Shown here piece after piece: positions 23,280 through 35,379 of a DNA stretch of 64,000 bases. Source of the stretch: Isoetes taiwanensis. Lineage: Eukaryota > Streptophyta > Lycopodiopsida > Isoetales > Isoetaceae. The stretch lies in the NCBI GenBank assembly GCA_021234155.1, contig JAJEKV010000096.1, positions 3,471,678 through 3,535,677 on the forward strand, written 5' to 3'. Made by a program: the position numbers and the translations under genes. Each line of letters starts with the position of its first letter. Position 1 is the first letter of the stretch. The notes beneath the pieces are model-generated. The model made no database searches and was not told the origin of the DNA. It was given only the letters and a program-made list of their open reading frames with translations.

Positions 23280-24100
23280 CCTTGGATTCCTTTCCGGTTG
23301 AATTCAGCGGGACAGCTTGGGAGAATGGATCAACTCTACAAGATCAGAAGTGATTGATGTAAGGCAAGGTTGCAAACTTGTGATCAAAACACTGCGGTGC
23401 TACAAATGAAGGTTCAACACCTTGAGTTCAGGGCCAGAAGATGATTAAAGATTTAAAAAATGGGAAGGAATGATGAAGGATAAACCAAAATTAGTCTTGA
23501 GGGCGGTATTAGGGCTATATGCTAAGATCACAGAGAATTTGAGCTCAAGGAACTATTACCCGGACCTTGGCGGACAAAATCGAGGAGCTTAATCTGGCTG
23601 TCGGTCGGGGAAGGAGACACAACGCATTGAAAGTGTTGGAACCAAGGTTAGAGGTTTATGTCTTGCAAGGACCGTCTTCCTTTATTTATCTTGGATCCAC
23701 TACCTTTAGACCTTGATAAAGCTGAAGATTATGGTAGTGGTTGTCCATTCTGTGGCAAGATCCTCCGGTGGATGGGAAACCACTACCAACTTTGATTCTT
23801 TAAATGCAATCACTTATACCATCTTCCATGTACTTTCAGCCTCTTGAGGTACTTCATATCAAAATTCACGAAGTGCTTAGTATATTTGTATTTCCATTGA
23901 CAAATTTGTGTGTTCACTTTGCGGGATTTGTAATCAACATTTGCATTGAGAATTGTTGTCATGAATTTTCTACGACATGGGTACAAGCCTTAGGTGTGAG
24001 TAGGGAGGATCAAAAGCAACATCAAACTCTTGAGGCACTTATAGGTGAGCGCCCTTGTCATATTGAGATGCCAAAGCATAGTTACAATCAATTGTGATTC
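23280..24100. other. Spacer, no gene recognised
   Basis: Contains a 97-aa open stretch at 23,804-24,094 (+) without recognisable domains. Text-like fragments such as 'aagatcacagagaatttgagctcaagg' may be coding remains, but I cannot support a gene. Confidence 0.35.
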
Positions 24101-24109
24101 AATTCCAGG

Positions 24110-24560
24110 TTTGCAGAGCATGGTGCCATTTACTAATTCAGGTTTAATTGTTCCTACTAGTGGCAATGACTTTGTGAGTCCATATAGCACACCAAAAAGG
24201 GACTTATTTTCTACCCTCAAAGGTAACCAAGTCTTGTTTGATGCAATTGGGATATGTAGCTTACTTCTTCATCCCTACTTTGTAGATATAGAGGTACAAT
24301 GTACTTTCGCTAGGGGTTCAAGACACTCCACACCCCTTCAAAGCATTAGACTTACAGATAGAAACTTCGGGGCAAATCGGAAGATGCATCGGGTTATAGG
24401 AATCGGACAAATCGAGTAGATGTCAACAAATCGATGGGTGCATCAAGTCAAGCTCCAACTTCGACAACAATCGCCGTCGGCCCGGATGCATTAAGTCATG
24501 CTCCACACCAATCGCCAAATCAGCGGATTCATCGGGTTATGATCGAACAAATTGATAGGT
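24110..24560 (+). CDS. Possible upstream exon(s) of the FCP1-like gene
   Basis: After 'caattccag' at 24,110 the plus strand reads LQSMVPFTNSGLIVPTSG and onward within an ORF ending at 24,419. A second open stretch reads NKSMGASSQAPTSTT and HAPHQSPNQ (24,425-24,530), a low-complexity S/P/Q-rich region like the disordered leader that often precedes plant FCP1-type domains. The link to the domain at 24,900-25,441 is by position only. Confidence 0.3.
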
Positions 24561-24754
24561 GAATCTAAGTCACAAGGTAACTTCCAACCTTTTGTGCATG
24601 TCTTCTTTTAATTTGACCCATATAGTTCTGAGAATCTATTCAATTTTGCAGCTCGGAAATGTCTGAGGAGAAAAATCAAAGGCGAGAATTCCAAACAAAA
24701 GACACCTCAAGACATCTTTGAAGCCCGGTTTCCAGCCACTGCACCAAGACATCT

Positions 24755-25441
24755 TTGAAGCGAAGTTTCGACCCACCAACTCTGTCCATCGCGAAGACTA
24801 CAAGGATAAGCCCAATCCACACTTGTTTTTACTACAATGGATTTTTGGGTAGAAGCTATGACAAGAGTAAAAAATACCCCACGCCAAAGAAGGGTGTTAC
24901 AATGGTCACATATGAGATCAAGGTTGTAGTAAGTAGACCCGGCTTGGACCGAGTTCTTAGATTGGTGCGGTCAGAATTTTCATATAGCACTTTGGTCCAG
25001 CCTGCAGGCTCAAAACATGAGAATGATAGTTAAGGGAGCATTGATAAAATACAAGGACAAATTCCAATTCATATGGACTCAGGATCATTGTACAAGCACA
25101 AATTTATATAGCGATTGGAAAGCCAATTTTTACGAAGCACCTCAAAAGGTCTACGGCCATATCCAAGTTTCACAAAGAGAGCGTGCTTCTCATTGATGAT
25201 ATATGATACAAAGGGTACCTCAATGAGCCAAAACACCATCATGATCTGTCCAAACAGCTGGAGCCCTGACAAAGTAGATGGTAATTTCCTCATGAATGAT
25301 CTAAAGGATTGGCTTCAAAAGGGTTCTTTGAAGGTAGAGAATATGCAAAGTTATGTCGAAAGCAACAAAATCTTTGATATGTTTGACATTGAGAGTCAAA
25401 TTTGTATTAATATGATGAAAAAACATAGAACTAAAGCCTAG
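24755..25441 (+). pseudogene. FCP1-like (NIF-type) HAD phosphatase, decayed
   Basis: Plus-strand pieces follow the order of an FCP1-homology domain. NGFLGRSYD (24,838-24,865) stands where plant family members have a DLNG-type nucleophile motif. Then come SRPGLD, a frame change, and EFLDWCGQNFHIALWSS (about 24,945-24,998), followed by KFQFIWTQDHCT and ANFYEAPQKVYGHI to 25,170. LLIDDI at about 25,188-25,205 is the second acidic motif. A further shift leads to DKVDGNFLMNDLKDWLQKG and ENMQSYVESN, ending at 25,439. The usual nucleophile aspartates are garbled, and at least two frame changes and one stop are present. In the family the enzyme dephosphorylates serine/threonine, classically the RNA polymerase II CTD. 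Activity is not implied here. Confidence 0.7.
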
Positions 25442-25444
25442 AAA

Positions 25445-28400
25445 TAGTATTATTGTGTATATGATATAACTTCTCTATACTTTTTTAATATAAACAAAGT
25501 TTTACTTCAATTGTTCATTTCTTGGCTATTTCAATGTTCCTCATGATTTTCAATGATCTTCCATTTCTTGAATGTAAACTTACACCACCGGCCACGAGGA
25601 CTGCGGTGTTAAGAGCGCACATCCGACCAGAACACTTACCACTTGAAGTGTTTAAAGGACAATGGAGCCTCTTGTACTTGATCAAGATTCAATCAGAATA
25701 TTGGAGAAAAGTGGGGAATTGGTTGATGACAAGGGATAGTCCATTTGTTCATGAAGTTAGTAATTTAATATAAACAACTTCAGTTTGAAGTCTTACATTT
25801 GTTTTTAAAGCATCTTGTTTTACCAGACCTTGGACTTTGGCGGTGTATGCACCAATTCTGCATCAAGCATGACATGGAGCGAGAGGTTCCATTTCATGGA
25901 TCGCTCATTACACATTCTTGTGAGCGAGCATGCTTCAAAGGACAAAGCTGTTGAACCCTCAACTTGCAATTTCAAAATGTACCATTACCGGACATGTTAT
26001 CGGCCCGACCTTTGGGCCGGTGTATGTCATTGTAGGTCTTGGAGGTCTTGTAGGTCTTGTATGTCATTTTCTGTCAGCAAGATGTGTACCATTTTGACAG
26101 CCTAGAAATGTACAAGGGCTCCGAGCCTGTCATGAATTTTGTTGAGGATCCAAACACAAAATTCCCAAGCACCATAAAGCTGCACCACAAGAGAATTACA
26201 GGTTCCCCCACTTAGTCTGATTGCTGGTCATGTGGTCCTACTATATGTGTCTTTGTAAAGAAAGTTGTGGCTGCAGTAATGCGAGACTTGGACATACTAT
26301 CCCAATGCAAGGTGGGTTCGTAAATTTGAATGTATTACTCATCCAATGTGAGGCCTGATATGTTTGTTGCAGGGTGTACCAATTTCTAGTTGGGAGCTGT
26401 TGGACACGCGCAGAATGATGATTGATGTTGTGAAGCACAGTTGCTCTAGTAATGAAGCTGAGGTTGACAGATCAATAGATCTTTACTTGTAATCTATTAT
26501 TTATATTATTGTAACCAAATAGGTTATTCTTGTAACCTATCCTTTCATTGACATTCTAATGTACATTGTTGTATACTATTGTATACAATAGACTTTCCTG
26601 GCTGACCAGAGAACACTCTGGTGGAGTTCAAATCTCCAGAAGAAATTGATGTAAATCAAAGTATCTTGGAATAAAAACTAAAGATGTATTCAAAGAGACA
26701 TCTAGATGAAAAGGTTATATTTATCTACTTACTTAAAATGTTTTGGAGGTGGGTGTCCTCTTTTTTTTCCATTGTGCCCGGTAACACTCCGTTTCCGGCC
26801 AAAAGCGTGATTTTTGGATCGAATTTTTTTTTTTTATCAGCTTTTTTTTTTCCACATCATTTTTGAACCAAAACCTAAAAACGGGCAAAACCGTTTCTTG
26901 AAGAAATTTGGGATGATGTTTGCAACGCGGCCCCGATATGATTATCCATGTTCCACTCAGCAAGCCGGTTTCTATTATTTCCTTGGTTAAACCCTAAGTT
27001 CCTTCTCTTGAAGGCTTTTCTATTCTATTCATCAAAGAACTTCTCATATAACATTTTTAACAAACTTCAAGAACAACCATCGCCCGGTGGGCATACATGC
27101 TTGGTTTCATGTAAATGCATTCGATTATTTACTTATTTTGATTTTTCGGTCGTTCGCGATTTGGAGCCTTATAATTTAAAGGCCAATTTCATAACTTTGA
27201 AGCCCTTGCAAAACGTCCGTTAAAGTTAATCCTGTGTTTCGGCTTATCTCTCTTACGTTTTCCCTTTTAAATTCATTGCAAGATCTACGAGAAGTACGGC
27301 TGGACAAGCTCCTTTAGATCGGATAGCGGGTTTAGTTGAGCTTTATGTTCTTTGGAATAAAACCGGTGGATGCGGTTCACTCCTCAGGGCGGTCGATGAG
27401 AATTTGACGGGGAATCGATTATGGGGGAATACAAAGAAACCATTAAATGCAGACTATTTTCAGCGTCCAAGGGAAAGAATATAGGATCATTGTCACTATT
27501 AAGCTTTACACCAAGGTACTACTTTCTAGAAATTCATACTTTCGGAATATTTATCGTCTTCCTTACGGGATTATATGTAGGAGCTTGATTGTCCAATAAT
27601 CCTATTCATGTGCGGGGCTACAAGAATGAGCCAATTCTGGAGTTATTGAAGACCCATGCCCCAGCCACCTTGGTATATCACCCATGGATGCTACACGAAT
27701 GGGTCGTTTTTATCTTTGCTGTTAATTCTTATCATGTTATACAAGGTATACAGTCCAACACCATGCTTATCATGCTTTCTCACGTAGATCTACATTTTGG
27801 CTTACCTAAGGAGTAAAATGTCGGCCAATGTAATATCGGGTAGATCCTCATTGTTTATTTGTTGTCATTTGTAACTCAAATCCGGCCTGCCATAGCCATG
27901 AATCGGCATTTGGTTATGCCTTGGCGGTTACCGACTTTTCTCATGTCCTAACTTTCTTTTCGGGTTTTCTTCTCTCGGGGATCTGCTATCGTGGAGGTGA
28001 AGTCGGCTTAGCGATAAATCAAATCTTGGTCTCCGGGTAGATTCTCACTTTTTTGTTGTCATGCCTACCATCTTCTTGCTTACTTGCAAGTATATAAAGC
28101 CAAATCGAGTCCTGCCCTAGCCATGAATCGGCATTTTTTTTCGAGGGCCGAGGCGCGAAGCGGTTTCCAATCGCGTTTCCGGTTTAATCTGGTAGCAATA
28201 CTTCTTTGTCCATACAAAATCTCGAGATGTGCTTATTTGTGTTTTGGCCTGGACTTTATATCTGGTCGGATTAGGGATTTTCTTGTACTTCTCCTCCACT
28301 TTCTTCCACGGTTGAAATCTTTGGCGGCGGCACCGGGTGCCGCCGAGCCCAAGAACTTGGATTCACGTTAGAAGCTCAAAAGAATCCCACGGCTTTTTTT

Positions 28401-29640
28401 TGAGCAATGTGTTTTGCAGCAGAGCTTACAACTCATGCAGATATGGTATTTTTATGGCATGGTTCATTCTGGCATGATTCAAGGTATTTATTTCTCCGTT
28501 TATTATTTCTTCCATTTGTGCCATTTTGGTTTTGTTCTCATGCTTGCGCATGTCATTTTTTTTTAACCTCTGACTCATTTCTTCTTGCAGAGGTATGTAA
28601 GCGTTGCTACAGAAACATTTTGCGGATCTTCTATAGATCACATTTTTAGGTAAATGGAAGAGACATGGAAATAATCTCGGGCATTTCGCATGGCTTTCAT
28701 ACGGAGCGAGAGGCATAGACATGGCAAAAATCTTTGTGGAAATATTTTTGTGCAATGTCACTACTCAATGTAATGCAATCATGACACTGGGCATACACTC
28801 TGTTTGTTTATGTATCTGCATGGCTAACGAACTATATTCTCATTTCTGTTAACTGGCAGTTGATGGTTTGCATGGTTTGCTAATCTTCCAATTACTTCTT
28901 AAGCCATCTTTGTCTTGCGGGATTACGCAGGAGTTTACAGAATTAGCATTTGTACTTGAACCTGCTTGCATTTTGCATTTGCACTTTAGAGGCTTTCCCA
29001 AAATCAATTCAGGTAAGGTTTGGGCATTAAGGTTAAATTATGAAGGGATAATGGGATCAATGCTGACAGGTTTGTACAAATGTGGTTTTTGCTAACAGCG
29101 AAGAGGAAATTAACATTTTACTGGATATTGTGTCTGTGCATGTACTACTGCTATATTTCCAAATAACATTGAGACATTCTTAGGAATCCTTCAAAGAGCT
29201 GAGTAAATTTGTCACCATGTGACTTCAAGGTGAAGCTCCACAGCAAAGTTGACAGGTTGTGTGTTATCATCTTTGGCTTTTTATTGGACAAGCGTTAAAC
29301 CTGAGCTACATTTGCATTCTTTCTTTATGCCCATGTTAAATACCATGTTACTTTGCCTTTGCCTTTATTTGCCTAAACAAAATCATCTAGAGTTGCAAAA
29401 TAATATTCTGTTTAAAGTTGCAGGTTAAAAGTGAATCAAACTTTCAGAACGCTGTTATTATTATTAGGGGCCATCTTTATCTCCATTCCGAAGTCCCACT
29501 ATAACACAGTACACCTACAACAAATCTATGAAACCTAGATTTGTTGCATCTCCTGCAAACAGGTTCTTTTCAAGGGAAAGAGTCCATCTCTTGCAAATAA
29601 TATGCACCACTAGATCAATGAAAGTGTTCCCAAAAATATT
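25445..29640. other. Long A/T-rich region without a recognised gene
   Basis: Several short open stretches (25,522-25,773; 25,815-26,105; 27,589-27,816; 28,084-28,371; 28,868-29,095) have no recognisable domain. Local features are a short GGTCTTG(T/G)A tandem at 26,030-26,065, a TATTGTATACAATA palindrome near 26,577-26,590, and a ~75-100 bp direct repeat ('cgggtagat(c/t)ctca...ccatgaatcggcattt') at 27,836-27,912 and 28,036-28,138. The stretch 28,400-29,090 has several AG/GT-like sites and might be exons of an unknown gene. Confidence 0.4.
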
Positions 29641-29683
29641 AATCTTCTTTTTTTATTTTCGTAAGGTGTTGGGTTCCGTGCCA

Positions 29684-29723
29684 AAGGGAACGCCGCATCT
29701 TATGCCGCATGCGGCGTTCCCTT
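29684..29723. other. Perfect 15-bp inverted repeat (hairpin)
   Basis: Arms aagggaacgccgcat (29,684-29,698) and atgcggcgttccctt (29,709-29,723) are exact reverse complements around a 10-base spacer. The spacer and right arm also contain the palindrome GCCGCATGCGGC. The GC-rich hairpin stands out in A/T-rich surroundings. Confidence 0.9.
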
Positions 29724-29867
29724 CCGCTTTGCATCCCTCCTTGCGGGACGCAGGCTGGCCAAATTCAATGCTTGAAATTCCCAGATCTCGAAGAAGGCAG
29801 GCGCCACGATTGAATGAGATAGAATGGCAAATTTGAATTGCCAGCCTTTACGAAATTGCTCCTCCCT

Positions 29868-30000
29868 TCCATTTGGCGCCTCACTCTCATTTCCGGCACC
29901 TCAGCTCTCATTTCCTTTCCGCCTCAGCTCTCATTTCCGGCAAAGGTGAGCTATTCTTCCATTTCGTTTCCTTTTCTTCCATTCTTTCCTTCTTTCCATG
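29868..30000. repeat. Pyrimidine-rich direct repeat, unit 1
   Basis: Blocks 'ggcgcctca', 'tctcatttccggcacctcagctctcatttcc' and 'gagctattcttccatttcgtttcc' recur at 33,001-33,130 in the same orientation. Within each unit the 'cctcagctctcatttcc' motif is itself repeated. The polypyrimidine content suggests a promoter or 5' UTR fragment, but no gene was identified downstream. Confidence 0.8.
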
Positions 30001-30108
30001 CTTACAAGTTCGAGTTCTTGCCATGCTTACAAGTTCATCTCTGAAACGATGGTGTATTGCAATCTGAAATAATGAAGACTTGATGGAAAAGAATAGCATT
30101 AAGTAGAA

Positions 30109-30137
30109 CTAGTAATGGTGCCCAGCGTTGCTGGGCA
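30109..30137 (-). mobile_element. Helitron 3' terminus on the minus strand
   Basis: On the minus strand there is a hairpin with 8-bp perfect arms (TGCCCAGC / GCTGGGCA, loop AAC), then six bases (ccatta), then CTAG followed by T. This is the Helitron 3' structure: a hairpin about 10 nt before CTRR, with insertion before T. The element body would extend rightward from 30,109. It closely parallels the plus-strand terminus at 41,563-41,593. The 5' end was not found. Confidence 0.65.
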
Positions 30138-30339
30138 TAATTTGGAACTTGTAAGTGTCGGGAACCTGGAACTTGTGCATTTGCCTACAATAACTTCTAG
30201 ACCATTGGAACTTTGCATTCGCATACAATAACTTCCAGGCCATTGAATAATTTTGCAAACCTACAGATTGCAAGTCTGGGCCATCGGGTCATTTTGAGAG
30301 TCTGTAGATTGCAAGTGGTCATGTCTATGAGTTGTTGAT

Positions 30340-30510
30340 GTTGTGTATAAAATCTCATTAAGTCACTCTCTGTTGTTGATTGTATATGAATGTGGATATA
30401 TTGTTGTAGCTATGATGTATTGTTGCTTATATATGAATATGGATGTGTGTTGTGGTTATGGATGTGTTGTGTTATGTAGATGTGTGTTGTGGCTATGGAT
30501 GTGTTGTGAA
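30340..30510. repeat. GT-rich degenerate tandem repeat
   Basis: Units like 'gatgtgtgttgtgg(c/t)tatg' and 'tatatgaatatggatg' recur several times. The ORF through it is a by-product. Confidence 0.65.
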
Positions 30511-33000
30511 CACCACCACGTAACCTTTTGTAGGCATTGCATTATTGTGTGTGCGCTTACACAATTTGTTTATTGTGTTTTACTCCTTTATCTATAGCTA
30601 CCTCTAAAAGTATTTTGCGCCTTTAATTAGAGCTACTTTTAAAAATAATGACATTTTAATTGTGTGCGCAAATAAATAATGAGACACATGTTTGTGACTC
30701 TTGCCAATTAAATATGTAACATTGCAAAATATGAAAGATGATCTTTTAATGGATTTTCTTAATATATATATCCCATGTTGAATTTATGGAAAACTAAGTT
30801 CTTTTTCTTTAAGGCTTTGGAGACATGGCATAGAAGAACGTTAATGGAATCTCAACATTAAATTATGTTCTCATGAGACATGGCATTGAAGAATGAGCTT
30901 TCCAACCACTTAAAATCGACCCGACTTAAAATCGACCGGTGGCATTGAATAAAAAAGCGGACATTGTAGCATGCAATAGAGAATTGAGTTGAGTCGAAAA
31001 AGGACATTGGAGCATAAAGGAGAGAATGAAGCATATCAAAATGGAACTTTTGTATCCTTTGCTAGCCAACAACAAACTTTCTGAGAGGGTTCTTATAAGG
31101 ATAGCACTCTAGAAGTAGAAAGGACTAAGCGGTATGGTCCCGAATTGAAGGCTTAAAAATGATTGAGAAAACAATATGCAAATTAGATTTACCGTTCTTG
31201 GATCACGGTTTGTTCTTTTTCAATAGTGAGACTCTCACTTTCAATACAACAGTTGTTAGAATAGAGACAAAGCTGTGTTCCTTGTGTCATCTCTGCACAC
31301 ACTATATAATGATTAATTGTATAGACAAAGACAATAGAATACATTTAACAAAGACCTCTCTCAATCTCCTTTTGAATTCAAATGCAGCTAGAAAAGCTAT
31401 AGCGAGGAAACTTCGAGAGATCAAAGCCAAAGGCAACAAACCCGGCAAACATAGCAAGCGCGATGATAATTTCGTTAGGTCGGTGCATTGGCTCGAGAAT
31501 CAATGAACGCTAAATGAAGGCCCACTATGTGTGCAGCCATTCTTCAACTATTTGTCTTTGAGTTTACGTTGTTACAAAATCTACAAAGGGCATACACGTC
31601 CCTTAGCTCGGCTTGGGTCACAGCGTAATTTGACCACTTAAAATCACTAAATATCGGCCTAGATATCGGTATGCAAAGTCCTAGAGATCGGTATGCCTTG
31701 ACATCTCATGAAGAAAGCTAACGGGGAACCTACTCTAAAAGCTGCGGCAAATATCCGGTGACCCGACCCGGTTCGAAATGCATTGCCGCGACCTCGGTTA
31801 TAGCAGCGGAGGATTATCACGGACAACAATAAATCGGCCTTGCTTAGCACAAACAATGGCTACCTCATGCCCTCAAGACAATAAGCGGTATGACTCTTTT
31901 TCCCCACTAACCACTTAATCTTGCATTACGTAAGCATTGCGGTGCCGCGATTCGAGGTTTTTGAATATAAAGGGATTGAGTGAAAAATCACGGTTAAATA
32001 TTATGAAGGAGCTAGCTATTTGAACAAATTCTGATTGGCAATACCTCTCAAAGATTTAGTATAGGATATAAGATGCACATATAATAACTTTCGACATGCA
32101 ACCACGTTTTGAATATTACCGATAAAAATTTTGTCTTGACTTGTAAAATCCTCTTTAGAGCGCATGGCAAACCTCAAAGCGATGCATAACATCAACGAAG
32201 CTAGGTTACAATTCTGGGGACGACCATCTAACGAGTTGGATCCATAAAAAGTTCTTCCGACATCGGATCATGGAGAAGCATACATTGTGTAGCTTGCTCT
32301 GCGGAATGTAAAGGAAAGATGCGCCATGCCGGCTTTTGAGATATTATCTACTCTGGTAGGGCTTTTGATCCGATGAAGCTCAAAGGAAAATAGATGTAAG
32401 TTTCCTCAATATGCCATCAAAATCGTAATTGTTCTTTAAGATTTTGAAAGATATTCCGAATCAGACTCAAACGACCACCCGGGAACAAAAGCCTAGCAAA
32501 CTCTGCTCATATGGCAAAACCTCCACGGTAAAAGAATGATCCCATCTCCTCTCCTCTAGTTTCTTTAGATCGCCAATATCATTCTCTTTTCCACTTGTTT
32601 CAACGCTACCAATGTGCTACAACGCCTTGCGATTAAGGCGAAAACTACGGTCGACCATGAAAACCACGATGGGCAAGGGCGGGGCGAATATAATGAAGAT
32701 GGCTATGGCAACAATGATGGCGATCGCGGAGGAGGAAGAGTGGCGGGGGCATCGAATCGGGTTTGGGCTTGGCGCCATAGCCGACCATCTCAAAAGCGAG
32801 CGGCGGGGCTAAAATCTAAACCGCCTAACCTAACTTTCTAAACTAAATCTGAGCCGTCAATTTTAGGGTTTCGTTGACGACATACTTACCCAATAACATT
32901 ATAATATAGGAGGATGTTTCATCTGGGCTTGAAACAGTAGCATCTGAGTCAAGAAACATGATTTATTTAAATTCTGAAGGGTTTTACCTTTATCAGATTT
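30511..33000. other. Spacer, possibly Helitron interior, no gene recognised
   Basis: Open stretches at 31,159-31,506 (+, 115 aa, C-terminal RKAIARKLREIKAKG basic segment) and 32,612-32,841 (+, glycine/asparagine-rich DGYGNNDGDRGGGR) have no recognised family. If the minus-strand Helitron terminus at 30,109 is real, part of this region is its body. The 31,600-32,600 stretch is rich in tcgg/ccga words like those that replace CTG elsewhere, so reading frames here may be unreliable. Confidence 0.35.
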
Positions 33001-33205
33001 GGCGCCTCAGTTCCATCTTGGCGCCTCAGTCTCATTTCCGGCACCTCAGCTCTCATTTCCGGCAAAAGTGAGCTATTCTTCCATTTCGTTTCCTTTTCTT
33101 CCATTCTTTCCATGCTTCTAGGTGATACTAGGTGAGCTATTCTTCCATTTCGTTTCCTTTTCTTCCATTCTTTCCATGCTTCCAGGTGATACTAGGTGAT
33201 TTTAG
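33001..33205. repeat. Pyrimidine-rich direct repeat, unit 2, with internal tandem copy
   Basis: Second unit of the 29,868-30,000 repeat. The block 'gtgagctattcttccatttcg...catgcttc(t/c)aggtgatacta' is present twice in tandem (about 33,068-33,135 and 33,133-33,198). Confidence 0.85.
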
Positions 33206-33419
33206 TTGTTGCTGGAGGTTGGGAACTTGATCAAAATATTTTCATAGCCAAAATAACACATCTCGGGCCATAAATTTGTTATTACTTGTGGCGGTAACGG
33301 GTTAGGAAATAAGGTACTTTTTCATTTCAAGTGTATTTTATGGTATTCTAAGAAAGAGGGTTGTGCTCATCCACATACGACAAACATACACCGCTATTAT
33401 GTGTGAACCGTTTGTTGGT

Positions 33420-34060
33420 TCTTCATGGAATTAGAAGATAACTCAGTACTCACATCTAAGATCTGGACTAAGCGTGAAGATATTATTGGGGCCATGGATC
33501 AAGCGGCCAAAAATGGTACAAGATTAACTTCACACTATCTTTGCGATCCTTACCAATGGTAGCGACTGATGGCGAGAGTCTCCTTGTAGTCTGAGAACAA
33601 AAGCTTTGTTGAAGGATGTTCCTTGGCTACAATTTGGTGGTTGTCTGTATTTTTTGCCAAAGACCTTTACCATTCCAGAGTTCTAGACCCCTTTTAGAGG
33701 CAATGTTTCCTGATAAGATGGCACTTACATATTTGTTGCTTCCTAGTCAAATACATCAGAGCCCCTTCAGAATCAGAACCAATGCAAAAATGCTCATAGC
33801 AAGAATCAGTCTTCAGAACCAAAACCAATGCAAACGTGCTGGCACTTTACAATTGTCGGGCGCCCACAGATATGGTTCGCAATTGCCTTTTGCATTAGAA
33901 GACAACAAGCCCGACCTCTGAGAAATATTTGCAGAAGAAAGTAGATGATAATGGAGAACTATTTGTCGAGCTTCTGATAATGAAGTTGCATTTTGAGGAT
34001 GCTTGCTATCAGACCATTCCACAATCAAAGTATATCTTGAAACTGATTGTGGACATATAA
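33420..34060 (+). CDS. Possible coding fragments of unknown family
   Basis: At 33,426-33,560 the plus strand reads MELEDNSVLTSKIWTKREDI and onward to a tag stop. At 33,905-34,060 a second block includes DNGELFVELLIMKLHFED. Between them a 101-aa ORF (33,616-33,918) lies in another frame. The blocks look coding by composition, but I recognise no domain and the frames do not join. Confidence 0.3.
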
Positions 34061-34359
34061 CATAGTTCTTATTTCTCAACCCTGTGCCCATCTCCCTGAT
34101 CCTGCCCTCCCTTTTGTTAAAATCCAAACAGAATTCTGCAGTCTTTGATGTATTCTCAAGGCATCAGACAACATGACGGCACCACACAAGCTACCAGGAG
34201 AGCTATGAAATATTTGCAGTCATATGCTGCATTTGCTGGGAGGAAAACTTTTATTTCAAGCCATGGTTCATAGCAAGAATCTTTCTTCACCAGCTAGCCA
34301 GCAGCCCACATTGTCCAAAAACCCTCCTTGGCAATAATTCTTCTACACATGTTGGCTAT

Positions 34360-34780
34360 CATTTACTGCTTTTTTGCATTATCATTTACTGTTTTTGTGC
34401 ATTATCATTTACTGTTTTTTTGCATCCTATTTTTGCAGGGCTTTTACTGTTTTTTTACTCCTATTTTTGCAGGGCTTTTGCAGACGGATCTTTGCATGTG
34501 TTGATAAGTTTGCATATGCCCACACTTCATTGCAGCAGGCCTTTCATTCATAACCGAGGTACATGTCTTCATTATCCATCATTTGTCCATTATGATAAGA
34601 CACAAACGTCTATTTGTTATTGCAACATTATTTGTTTGTGCATTATCATTTGTCTATTTGTTTGTGCATTATCATTTCTTGTTTTTGCATCCCTATTTTG
34701 CGGGGCTTTTGCGGGGCTTTTCCTGTTCTTTTACTCCTATCATTGCAGCAGGCTCATTCATAACCGAGGTACATAATGAT
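34360..34780 (+). repeat. Locally duplicated exon-like segment
   Basis: The motif 'ttgcagcaggc...ttcattcataaccgaggtaca' occurs at 34,530-34,565 and 34,744-34,773. Each is preceded by 'tactcctat...ttgcag' and 'tttgcatcc(c)tatttt'. The GCAG before and GGTAC after give each copy the look of a small exon with acceptor and donor, duplicated with its flanks. A shorter 'tatttgtttgtgcattatcattt' tandem lies between. Confidence 0.6.
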
Positions 34781-35379
34781 AAGACATATCTGTTTCTTTG
34801 CATAAGGCATGATTGTGTAGACATGCCCAGGAGAATTATACATTCTTATCATTCTTATCTTCAATTTCCATACTTCCTTCATTCTTGCCCTTTCGCGACT
34901 AGCATGGAAACCAACAAAGCCCCATAGATAGGCTTCTCATTCATCTCAAAGAGATTTTCTACAATGGTGGGCCGGTGGATAGCCGCACACATCACGAACT
35001 ACCCACGAAAAATAAAGGGAAAAATCAATTATATCATTTGGACCCCAAAACAAATACAATGCTAATAGATGAGTGGCTGATGTACTGTAAAGCTTATCAC
35101 CGGGGATTAAAAAACCCCCCTTCGGGTTTCGAGGAAAAACCCTAGTGATAAACTAACCGGCACGGGGCTTAGACAAGCGTAAAGGCATAGAATGGCTCCC
35201 AAAACCAGCGCATGGAGAAGTCAAAGCGGATGGCGCTCGCCAACCCTTACCTGCACATCACCAACAACAAGCGAGAAACATACCAAAGAATAGCATCACC
35301 CGGTGGGTGGAAAAAAAGCATCACTTACCGGGTGGAGCGAGAACATACATTTATATAATAAACAAAGAAGGGGAGGGTG

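Noticed and set aside
22821-23353. ORFs of 67-148 aa across the GT-rich array on both strands
   Set aside because: They are cysteine/histidine/tryptophan-rich read-throughs of the minisatellite (CGATCG-type and HHM repeats) with no independent support.
26577-26590. TATTGTATACAATA palindrome as an operator site
   Set aside because: A/T-rich palindromes of this length are expected by chance in this region, and no gene starts nearby.
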